Shown: positions 1 to 6,422 of the stretch, piece by piece | Layout of the letters: the number at the start of each line of letters is the position of its first letter | Numbering within the stretch: position 1 is the first letter of the stretch | Assembly (NCBI GenBank): GCA_028274925.1 | Contig: JAQCNR010000081.1 | Coordinates: 1 to 8,328, forward strand | DNA length: 8,328 nt | Direction of reading: 5' to 3' | Source: Halovenus sp. | GTDB taxonomy: Archaea; Halobacteriota; Halobacteria; Halobacteriales; Haloarculaceae | Notes under the pieces: generated by a model | Database searches by the model: none | Told to the model about the DNA's origin: nothing | Seen by the model: only the letters and a program-made list of their open reading frames with translations | Position numbers and translations under genes: made by a program

Positions 1-642
1 AACGACACCTACCGCGAGTTTGACCTCTCACTGAGCGGCGGGAATATCTGGTTCAACGAGACAGCGTTGACACTCAAGACCCCGACCGGAGACCCCAACC
101 TCACGGAGCTTGGTGGGACAAGCAACAGGGCTCGAATCGAACTCAACGCACTCGAACACCGGTTCGACCTCAGCGACGAGACAGTAAATATCGCCTACGA
201 AGGCGGCGGTGTCTTCCGCTCTGATACCGCTCGGGCGCGATACGAACCGGGAATCAAAGTCGACGGTGATACCGCAATCGTCTCGTTGGTCAACCTGACC
301 ACCGACGAGAGCATCGACCGCTCGGGAGCATACAGGCCCGATATCACGCTCGACCCAACCTCCGTTCCACAGCGCTCGCCGGTATCGACAGACCGACAAT
401 TTGTCAGCTTTAGCGCCAAATGGCAGGATCAAAAACGAGTCTACGAAACCAGTGCCGACGACCTCGAAATCGACGTTTCAGACACAGCCTATCCACGCCA
501 GTGGGGATACTTCTTCGAGGAAATCGAATCTGGAAGTTGGGACAATACCAACAACGTCTACAGCTTCGGGTCGGATGTCGAGACCGTCGTTATCCGAGTG
601 TCGACCGTCGAACTGGCAATTCTCCCGCGCCGGACACTGTGA
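1..642 (+). CDS. Pilin-like secreted protein, DUF7289-type, 3' part (5' end outside window)
   Basis: The reading frame is open from base 1 and ends at the TGA at 640-642, giving 213 residues. The in-frame ATG-less stretch before base 67 also codes plausibly (NDTYREFDLSLSGGNIWF), so the gene begins upstream of the window. The N-terminus, where a pilin-type signal would lie, is not visible. The segment starting YEGGGVFRSD at local residue 66 and running to SLVNLTT about 35 residues later resembles YQGGGVLEVQDG...LDFVNI in the next gene. This block is typical of the haloarchaeal family I know as DUF7289, which usually follows a pilin-like membrane helix. A later block (FVSFSAKWQDQKRVYE) matches the spacing of MTVTSRFADAWGKLIR in the neighbour. 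No catalytic motif is seen. Inferred role: a minor pilin or pilin-like surface protein. The family name is from memory and unverified; that this is a real coding frame is near certain. Confidence 0.75.
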   Translation, partial: NDTYREFDLSLSGGNIWFNETALTLKTPTGDPNLTELGGTSNRARIELNALEHRFDLSDETVNIAYEGGGVFRSDTARARYEPGIKVDGDTAIVSLVNLTTDESIDRSGAYRPDITLDPTSVPQRSPVSTDRQFVSFSAKWQDQKRVYETSADDLEIDVSDTAYPRQWGYFFEEIESGSWDNTNNVYSFGSDVETVVIRVSTVELAILPRRTL

Positions 643-833
643 CATTGTGTTTGCACAGTACCGCCGCCACCGAGAGTTAAAACGATATGTGCTAACGACT
701 CCCACAAATTTTCGCAAATATCAGAAGTGAAATCAACAGACGGAGGGCGAGTCTTTCGACCAGAGGGGGTAATAAACAAAACTGAAACCAGACAATGTAT
801 TTTTAAATACCAGTTGCATTGTATCCTGTAACA
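643..833. other. Intergenic region between the two pilin-like genes
   Basis: This 191-nt stretch is clearly more AT-rich than the genes on either side and has no convincing open frame on either strand. A weak stem (ACTGTG at 636-641 with CACAGT at 654-659, 12-nt loop) spans the stop codon of the upstream gene. It is not followed by a T-run, so I do not call it a terminator. A short T4 tract at 707-710 is the only oligo-T upstream of the promoter and could contribute to archaeal-type termination, but that is weak. The last 45 nt hold the promoter of the large gene. Confidence 0.6.
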
Positions 834-836
834 ATG
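792..836. repeat. Nested ACAATG/CATTGT inverted repeats around the TATA box and start codon
   Basis: ACAATG at 792-797 faces CATTGT at 817-822, bracketing the TATA element. CATTGT at 817-822 also faces ACAATG at 831-836, whose ATG is the start codon; that gives a 6-bp stem with an 8-nt loop. The geometry could suit a dimeric repressor or a start-codon hairpin. Six-base arms in AT-rich DNA can arise by chance, and a further CATTGT at 643-648 shows the word is not restricted to the promoter. Confidence 0.35.
797..810 (+). promoter_or_regulatory. TATA box for the large surface-protein gene, implying a nearly leaderless mRNA
   Basis: GTATTTTTAAATAC is the most TATA-like element in the intergenic region and stands out from the GC-rich surroundings. 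Its centre (about 803-804) lies 30 nt upstream of the ATG at 834. Haloarchaeal TATA boxes sit roughly 25-30 nt before the transcription start, so transcription would begin at about 828-834 and the mRNA would have almost no leader. This supports ATG 834 over the in-frame TTG at 819, which would lie upstream of the transcript start. The element is itself an inverted repeat (GTATTT, TT, AAATAC). A purine-rich GAAACCAGA at 784-792 just upstream could serve as a BRE, though the match is loose. Confidence 0.65.
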
Positions 837-956
837 GGGTTAGTTACGGGACAGACAGACAATCGTGGCATCTCTGAGATATACGGGACAGTTCTGATTT
901 TCGCGCTCGTATTCGTGACGGCTGTCGCGCTCGTTGGTGTGGGGTTCTTTGTGCTA
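834..956 (+). other. Class III (type IV pilin-like) signal and N-terminal membrane helix
   Basis: Residues 1-12 form a short leader ending in N10-R11-G12. The predicted archaeal prepilin-peptidase (PibD) site lies between G12 and I13: the motif is [KR][GA] followed by a hydrophobic residue and a small one, here R-G-I-S. E15 follows close to the site. The hydrophobic stretch at about 16-41 would be the pilin helix that either inserts into a filament or anchors the protein. If it is cleaved, the mature protein starts ISEIYG. Processing is inferred from the motif only. Confidence 0.7.
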
Positions 957-3900
957 AATGATACGACAACCAGCGCAAACGACCGTCTAGCACAGGATTC
1001 GGTGCTCGAACTCGATGACCGGTTGAGCAGTTTGAACGACGACGAGGTCGGAAACTCGGTAACGTGGGAGGTTCCGCAGGGGACTGCAGAGGATTTTGAG
1101 GCCGACGGTGACAGGGGGATGGTCAACGTGACTGCACGGACAAACGACACCTACTGGACGGCCAGCCGTAGGGTAGACGGGGGGTTAGTCGACGCGGCCA
1201 CACAGTTCAACTCCGAAAAGATCACCCTCGGGACAATCACACACGAAGGACAGGATGGCGTGTTGACCGTCTACCAGGGCGGGGGGGTCTTAGAGGTGCA
1301 GGATGGGTCGGTGACAGTGCTACGGGAACCAGATGTCTCGGTCACTGACGGCAACCTCGTGCTTGATTTCGTAAATATCTCTTCGGTACGTGGAGTTGAC
1401 AGCAGCGAGATGGAGGCGACCCGGCAAGACGACACAGCAACTACACAAATCCAAAAACTCGTCAACCAAGCGATGCAGCGCGACGGCGAGGTAGTCGCAC
1501 CAGCGGACATGAATATGACCGTGACGAGTCGGTTCGCAGACGCCTGGGGGAAACTTATCAGACAGAGCGTCGATGGCCGGTCGATAACGGTCTGGAATAG
1601 CGACGACTTGGCCGAACTTGACGACGATCAAGTGCGAATTGGCTTCGGTGAGTTCGGCGACGGAATCGACCTCCCGTCGCGGTCAGACCCCTACGGCACT
1701 GACGTGATTTACACTGGCATCGCCGACCTTGCGCCCGAGTTATACGACGACGCAATCGGGGAGATTGACCAAGACGGCGATGGCTTCGAGGTTATAGACC
1801 CACCCAACAGCAACGACTACACCGTCGGGTTGCGGTACGACGCCAGCGGCGGACCAAACTGGTGGGAGTGGGACCCATCCGTGGGACAGTGGGTGAACAT
1901 CGAAGACCCGACCGCGAGCAATCTCGCCCCGACTGCGCCCGACGCGGTGACCAGCGTGAGCGGAGATGCATTCGAGATTTCCGACGAGGCGTGGACCTGT
2001 GTCGTCAAAGACAGCGCGCTCCGAGACCACGTCGACAAAAGCGACGAAGGTTGTTTGGTCGACCCTGTCAGCGTCGACAATCCGGACGACAGCGTCGGTG
2101 AGTTCCGTCCGCTGCTCGAAATCACCGACCTAGACGTCACCGGCCCGGGCGACCGACAGCTCGATTTCGGGGCGGAGCAACTGCAGGTCGACGTGGAGGT
2201 CACAAACAGCGGCACTGCAGCGGCAGACGACGGTGAACCGGTCGGTGTGTTGATTGACCCGACGACACGAAACGCCTGGGTCGGCAACGGAACCCGATTG
2301 GAAGAAAGCGACTCGCTTGCGCGTGGCGCCACCCGTGAGTTCTCGTTCACCTACGCGCCAACGTTCGTCGGTGAAAAGTTCATCGTGGGCGCCGGAACAC
2401 CCGACGACTCGCGGTTCGATGGGCAGTGGGAAGTGGTGAAGACACCCGACGCCGAGGACTTCGAGATTCAGTCGGTTACCGTACTCAACGGTCCTGTCGT
2501 GGAAGGCGATACGCTCGAACTCGATGTTCGGGTCTACAACAACGGCAGCAGCGCCGACGAACAGGACGTGATTGTCTCGAACGCCGCGGGACCGCAGGCG
2601 ACCGAGAAGTACGACCTCAACGCCGGCGAAACTGTCCTGAAGACAATCGAGTGGGATACCGAGATGGGAGACGGCACGCCCGGACAGACGACGATCAACA
2701 TCACGACGCTGACTGATGAAACGTCCCAACAGGTCAACGTCCAGCCAGCGAGTACCACCTTCGCGAACTTCCAGATCCAAGACGTCGACATTGATACGAG
2801 CGTTGAGGAAGGAGACGACCTCGATGCGGAGGTCAAAATCAAAAATATTGGCGGCGACGACGGCACGCGAACGATTCGACTCCGCGACCAGAGCGACGTC
2901 ATTCGCGCGACAGTCAACGACCTGTCGCTGAACAGCGGTCAGACAACTACACTCGGTACGAGTGGACCGCCGTTGACCTGGGAGACGGAACTCGGCGACG
3001 CGGGAGTCTACGACCTCACAATCGAGACCGACGACGATTCGAACACGACGACAGGCGTCCAAGTGACACCGCCGCCTGGGGCGAACAGCTTCAACGTCTC
3101 GATCGACGAGAGCGGCCTCAACAACGTGATCGCAGGCGACGCGCTCGACGTCCCGGTCGATATCGAGTACAACGGCGGTGGCACCCGGACTGAAAGCGTC
3201 TGGCTCGCGAACTTCGACGGCGAACCGGTTGACGCAGAATCAGTGACGCTCACGAGCGGAGAGTCAGTCCAGAAGACACTGACCTGGGATACCGAGGCCG
3301 GCGACGGACAGAACTCCCCCGGGACAGTGACGGTGAACAGTGTCAGCGATACAGATAGCGCCAGCGTCGAAGTCCGTCCCGAAGACGAGGCCGGACCAAG
3401 CTACAGTATCACGTCGTTCACCACCTACAGTTCGACGGCGTCGGACGGGTCACCCCCTGCAGATCCGACCGTCGAAGGTGAGAACTTAGATATTTCCGTC
3501 ACCATCGAGAACAGTGGCGGCGTGCTCGGGACCGAAAACGTGGTCGTCGAGTACGTCCCGGAGGACCGCCCAATCGCGACGAATGAGACCAGCGTCCCAA
3601 GCGGCGGGAGCACAACGGTTGACCTCGCCTGGGAGACAGTAATTGGCGACAACACGACGACGGAGGCAGACCCGACCAACGCCGAGAATATCGCCGTCGA
3701 AGTTGCCGGAAACACTGCAACTGAAGAGATATTTATCGACAAACAGACCACGGCGCGCGACCCGGTCGACGTGATGTTCGCCATCGACGAAACTGGCTCG
3801 ATGGGGACGATCAAACCCGACTACCAACCGTACGGAGGCGGCGGGGCGTGGATGCTCCCGACTGCAAGAACGGAGATATCAGGCGGCGGCCCCCCCACAG

Positions 3901-6419
3901 GTGCTACCGATTACACTGTGCCAGATGACGTCAGCTTTAGCGGGTCGCTCCCGGCCGGCGGTGAAGAATTCTGGTACGTGAACGACGATGTCGAGGATCC
4001 GACCACCGAAGGCAGCATCTACGAGTCGGGAGAGACGATTTCAGTTGGTAACTTCTTCAACACTGAAGAGAAAGATGTCTGGGGCGGCAAGAAGTTCACC
4101 ACCCCACAGACAGTGCCAGCGGACGCCGACCTCTGGTACGTGCTCCCCGAAACGGGCGGAACGCTCGATGGGGCGGTTCGACAGGGGACCGAACTTCCCG
4201 ACGGGTCGTTTTACGCCTCTGGACAGACCGTCGACCCAGCAGAGTACGGCGGTGAGGCATACGTGTTCGAATTGACGGGTGATAGTTGTGACTCACTGTG
4301 TTTAGATTCGTCCGGCAAACGGTATGACGCTGTCCTGGCCGCACTCGATTCACTGGATGAGAGTGTTGATGACCGGGCTGGACTGATGGAATTCGACCTC
4401 GGTCAGAACGTTTATGAACCGATTACGGAAGACATCGGGGCGGTGAAGCAGTCGCTCCGAGTGAACCCTGCCGGCGGGACGGATATCACAGAAGCGATAT
4501 TCGAGGCCCAGAGCCAGCTCAACGGACTCAGCGACCCGAACAAGAAGAGTATCGTGTTGTTGACCGATGGACAGCACACATCTGATGACAGTCTGCCCCC
4601 AGATGAGCGGGCAGACGATATCGACGATGACGTGACTGTCTACATTGTCGGATTCGGCAATGCAGATGTGAGCGAGGACGGCGAACTGGCAGAGGTTGCC
4701 AACGCCGGAACCGGCGAGGGCGAACTGTACGACGGCAACGAAGACGAACTCGAAGACATTTTCGAGCGGATCGGTGAGGAACTTGACGAACCCGACCTTC
4801 CGAACGTGCAGGTGTCGACAGGTGACAGCTACACTGTCGAGGAGGGCAACACGCTGAGCGTTCCAGTCGGCGTCGAGAACACCGGCGAAGCGGGCGAGCA
4901 GATTATCACGCTGACGGACATCTACGGCAACATCGTCGACAGTACGACTGTCTCACTGAACGCCGGTGAGACAATCGACGCGAGCGACCCGAACGCCCCA
5001 GTACTCAATTGGACCGCTGACCTACAGGGCAGCGATACACCGCCAACGAGTGGTGAACTGCTCATCCGGACGCCAGATAGTGAAGCAACGCCGGATGTGA
5101 CGGTCAACTCAGGACCACCGTCGGACTTCGCGGTCTATATCCAGAATGTGACGCCGGCGGACCCACAGGCGACCGACGAAATTGAAGTGGAAGTTGCTAT
5201 TGAAAATCTCGGAGACGGTGGGGACACGCAGACCGTGCTTATGCGTGACGACGACGGGAATCCAGTTGACGTGAGAACGGTCAGCCTCTCAGGCGAGGAT
5301 GGCCCCAACGACAGGAAGACAGCGGTCTTCCGCTGGCAGACTCGCTCCAGCGACGCGGGCACCGGCAAGACCATCACTGTCCAAAGCGAGGATAACGGCG
5401 CCACGGAAACGTTCGACATCGACGACGCACCGGGAACGAACGACGATATCACCGTGGACGTGATGGCAGTAAACGACCCGATTACCGCAGGAGACGCACT
5501 GGAGGTCCAAATTCAGGCCGAAAACGTCGGCAGCGACGCCGGCAAACGGTTCGTCGAACTCCTTGATTTCAACAACCGAACGGTCGACCTGACCGAAACC
5601 AGCGAACTGAGTCCGGGCGGGACGGAGACGTTCAACCTGACCTGGAACACCGAAATCGGCGACGGCGATACCAACGACATCTACGTGGTGAGCCGTGACG
5701 ATGAAGTCGGCCAAGAGGTCGAAGTCAAGCCCGTCTCGGGGCCGAACTCGACGTTTGAGGTGACCAGCACGACGACGCTCACCGACCCGGTCACCGCTGG
5801 CGATGATGTCGAAATTGAAACCACAATCGAGAACACCGGCACTGACTCTGACACGCAGTTCGTCGAGGCAGAGTTCAACGGGCTAACCAAGACCGAGAAA
5901 ATCACTGTCGGACCATCGTCATCGCAGACGGTCACGTTCAAATTTGGCACGGCCAGCGGTATCGTCAACTCGCCGACAACGTTCGACATCGAGGTGCAGA
6001 CCGAAGACGATAGCGAGACAACGCCGGTCACAATCGAACCAGCAAGCGGTGACGTGCTGACTGTCGACATTCTGAGCACGAGTGACCCCGTCGAAGCCGG
6101 GGAAAAACTCGATGTAACTGTCGAGGTAGACGGCGTCAACGCAAAGAGTACACTCTCACTGGAGACGCCGTACGGGAGTGCGCTTCGACCCACCGACGTC
6201 GAAAGTATCACAAGTGATGGAACGTACACGCTCACGTGGTCGACGCTTGTCGGACAGGGCGACTCCGACCCACAGGAAATTGTCGCCCGCGTCGAGGGCG
6301 TGACCGACACAGCGCAGGTGACTGTCGAAGAAGCGCCAGAGGGTGATATCGTCGCACCCGGAACCGGGCCAGACACGAGCCCTGTTGGAATTGACATCGA
6401 CGAGATCAATATGGACTAA
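834..6419 (+). CDS. Giant pilin-like surface protein: DUF7289-like region, 5 CARDB repeats, vWA domain, 5 CARDB repeats
   Basis: This 1861-residue protein (stop TAA 6417-6419) is predicted to be exported and membrane- or pilus-anchored by its N-terminus. ATG 834 is chosen because the TATA box lies 30 nt upstream; TTG 819 would add only five residues. Residues 1-43 carry a class III (pilin) signal, RG|ISEIYG, with a hydrophobic helix at about 16-41. Residues 45-420 resemble the upstream gene. Five CARDB-like repeats of roughly 100-120 residues follow (about 428-974). A vWA domain (about 979-1317) has its MIDAS ligands D985, T987, S989, T1216 and D1245. Five more repeats run from about 1324 to 1838. 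The C-terminus is a short acidic tail with no membrane segment or sorting signal. The protein is highly acidic, has many N-x-S/T sequons and only four Cys (389, 407, 1152, 1156), in two close pairs. CARDB and vWA domains are linked with adhesion and metal-dependent protein binding; an adhesin or stalk role is inferred. The next gene begins 3 nt later. Confidence 0.85.
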   Translation: MGLVTGQTDNRGISEIYGTVLIFALVFVTAVALVGVGFFVLNDTTTSANDRLAQDSVLELDDRLSSLNDDEVGNSVTWEVPQGTAEDFEADGDRGMVNVTARTNDTYWTASRRVDGGLVDAATQFNSEKITLGTITHEGQDGVLTVYQGGGVLEVQDGSVTVLREPDVSVTDGNLVLDFVNISSVRGVDSSEMEATRQDDTATTQIQKLVNQAMQRDGEVVAPADMNMTVTSRFADAWGKLIRQSVDGRSITVWNSDDLAELDDDQVRIGFGEFGDGIDLPSRSDPYGTDVIYTGIADLAPELYDDAIGEIDQDGDGFEVIDPPNSNDYTVGLRYDASGGPNWWEWDPSVGQWVNIEDPTASNLAPTAPDAVTSVSGDAFEISDEAWTCVVKDSALRDHVDKSDEGCLVDPVSVDNPDDSVGEFRPLLEITDLDVTGPGDRQLDFGAEQLQVDVEVTNSGTAAADDGEPVGVLIDPTTRNAWVGNGTRLEESDSLARGATREFSFTYAPTFVGEKFIVGAGTPDDSRFDGQWEVVKTPDAEDFEIQSVTVLNGPVVEGDTLELDVRVYNNGSSADEQDVIVSNAAGPQATEKYDLNAGETVLKTIEWDTEMGDGTPGQTTINITTLTDETSQQVNVQPASTTFANFQIQDVDIDTSVEEGDDLDAEVKIKNIGGDDGTRTIRLRDQSDVIRATVNDLSLNSGQTTTLGTSGPPLTWETELGDAGVYDLTIETDDDSNTTTGVQVTPPPGANSFNVSIDESGLNNVIAGDALDVPVDIEYNGGGTRTESVWLANFDGEPVDAESVTLTSGESVQKTLTWDTEAGDGQNSPGTVTVNSVSDTDSASVEVRPEDEAGPSYSITSFTTYSSTASDGSPPADPTVEGENLDISVTIENSGGVLGTENVVVEYVPEDRPIATNETSVPSGGSTTVDLAWETVIGDNTTTEADPTNAENIAVEVAGNTATEEIFIDKQTTARDPVDVMFAIDETGSMGTIKPDYQPYGGGGAWMLPTARTEISGGGPPTGATDYTVPDDVSFSGSLPAGGEEFWYVNDDVEDPTTEGSIYESGETISVGNFFNTEEKDVWGGKKFTTPQTVPADADLWYVLPETGGTLDGAVRQGTELPDGSFYASGQTVDPAEYGGEAYVFELTGDSCDSLCLDSSGKRYDAVLAALDSLDESVDDRAGLMEFDLGQNVYEPITEDIGAVKQSLRVNPAGGTDITEAIFEAQSQLNGLSDPNKKSIVLLTDGQHTSDDSLPPDERADDIDDDVTVYIVGFGNADVSEDGELAEVANAGTGEGELYDGNEDELEDIFERIGEELDEPDLPNVQVSTGDSYTVEEGNTLSVPVGVENTGEAGEQIITLTDIYGNIVDSTTVSLNAGETIDASDPNAPVLNWTADLQGSDTPPTSGELLIRTPDSEATPDVTVNSGPPSDFAVYIQNVTPADPQATDEIEVEVAIENLGDGGDTQTVLMRDDDGNPVDVRTVSLSGEDGPNDRKTAVFRWQTRSSDAGTGKTITVQSEDNGATETFDIDDAPGTNDDITVDVMAVNDPITAGDALEVQIQAENVGSDAGKRFVELLDFNNRTVDLTETSELSPGGTETFNLTWNTEIGDGDTNDIYVVSRDDEVGQEVEVKPVSGPNSTFEVTSTTTLTDPVTAGDDVEIETTIENTGTDSDTQFVEAEFNGLTKTEKITVGPSSSQTVTFKFGTASGIVNSPTTFDIEVQTEDDSETTPVTIEPASGDVLTVDILSTSDPVEAGEKLDVTVEVDGVNAKSTLSLETPYGSALRPTDVESITSDGTYTLTWSTLVGQGDSDPQEIVARVEGVTDTAQVTVEEAPEGDIVAPGTGPDTSPVGIDIDEINMD
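1272..2090 (+). other. Pilin-associated globular region related to the upstream gene
   Basis: The region starts at Y147 with YQGGGVLEVQDG and continues to LDFVNI, paralleling YEGGGVFRSD to SLVNLTT in the partial upstream gene. Further on are an Asp-rich loop with D312, D314 and D316 (DQDGDGF), a Trp cluster (W343, W344, W346, W353) and a cysteine pair, C389 and C407. The two Cys are likely to form a disulfide in an exported protein. The boundaries are approximate. Confidence 0.6.
2115..3752 (+). repeat. Five tandem CARDB-like domain repeats, N-terminal set
   Basis: The units begin near residues 428, 543, 643, 752 and 856. Most share an opening strand, a V-x-x-G-[DE]-x-L-x-[VI] motif (for example VVEGDTLELDV and VIAGDALDVPV), a polar turn with N-x-G-G or N-S-G, a segment like LxxGET or LTSGES, and a closing T-W-[DE]-T-E-x-G-D motif. 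This is the pattern of CARDB, an Ig-like beta-sandwich of surface proteins. Unit 1 lacks the closing W-x-T-E-x-G-D motif and is the most divergent. The DNA copies are diverged, so recent duplication is not evident. Confidence 0.75.
3768..4785 (+). other. von Willebrand factor A domain with complete MIDAS
   Basis: The domain opens with VDVMFAIDETGSM, in which D985, T987 and S989 are the first MIDAS cluster (a D-x-T-x-S variant of D-x-S-x-S). T1216 in AGGTDITEAI and D1245 in IVLLTDGQHT complete the metal site. VTVYIVGFGN and the helix ELEDIFERIGEEL are the usual late strand and last helix. The metal site should bind Mg2+ or a similar ion and engage an acidic ligand on a partner protein. The domain spans about 340 residues, against about 180-200 usually, because of the insertion at 3804-4310. 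Confidence 0.85.
3804..4310 (+). other. Insertion within the vWA domain, with an internal duplication
   Basis: About 165 residues (991-1159) lie between the first MIDAS loop and the helix GKRYDAVLAALDSL that normally follows it closely. The insert is Gly/Pro/Tyr-rich at its start (YQPYGGGG and SGGGPPTG). It has two related units, one with EFWYVNDDVEDP then GSIYESGETI (S1061), the other with DLWYVLPETGG then GSFYASGQTV (S1125), about 64 residues apart. It ends with C1152 and C1156. I do not recognise the domain; its position near the metal-binding face suggests a ligand-binding lid, which is inference. Confidence 0.6.
4803..6347 (+). repeat. Five tandem CARDB-like domain repeats, C-terminal set
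   Basis: The units begin near residues 1324, 1431, 1537, 1639 and 1739. They carry the same landmarks as the N-terminal set: V-E-E-G-N-T-L, I-T-A-G-D-A-L, V-T-A-G-D-D-V and V-E-A-G-E-K-L near the start, N-x-G in the turn, and W-N-T-E-I-G-D-G or W-S-T-L-V-G-Q-G near the end. A short acidic tail of about 23 residues follows the last unit. Confidence 0.75.
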
Positions 6420-6422
6420 GTT

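Noticed and set aside
636..659. Stem-loop at the end of the first gene as a terminator
   Set aside because: It is a six-base stem with a 12-nt loop overlapping the stop codon and has no downstream T-run. Archaeal termination depends mainly on oligo-T, so this is not supported.
819..833. In-frame TTG start upstream of ATG 834
   Set aside because: The TATA element at 797-810 places the transcript start at about 828-834, downstream of this TTG. The pilin leader from ATG 834 already has a normal length (12 residues before the predicted cleavage).
2130..3062. Long open minus-strand frame (about 310 codons) opposite the CARDB repeats
   Set aside because: GC-rich acidic coding sequence produces long antisense open frames. 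The plus-strand frame has clear repeat motifs, and the antisense translation shows no recognisable domain or signal.
3786..3803. Possible loss of MIDAS function because the motif is D-x-T-x-S instead of D-x-S-x-S
   Set aside because: Thr keeps the hydroxyl ligand, and DxTGSM is a common functional variant in vWA domains. The remaining ligands T1216 and D1245 are present.
5681..6409. Open minus-strand frame (about 242 codons) rich in Ser, Thr and Val
   Set aside because: It mirrors the acidic plus-strand repeats (GAC/GTC and GAG/CTC codons read backwards). Its composition is explained by the sense gene and no motif is visible.
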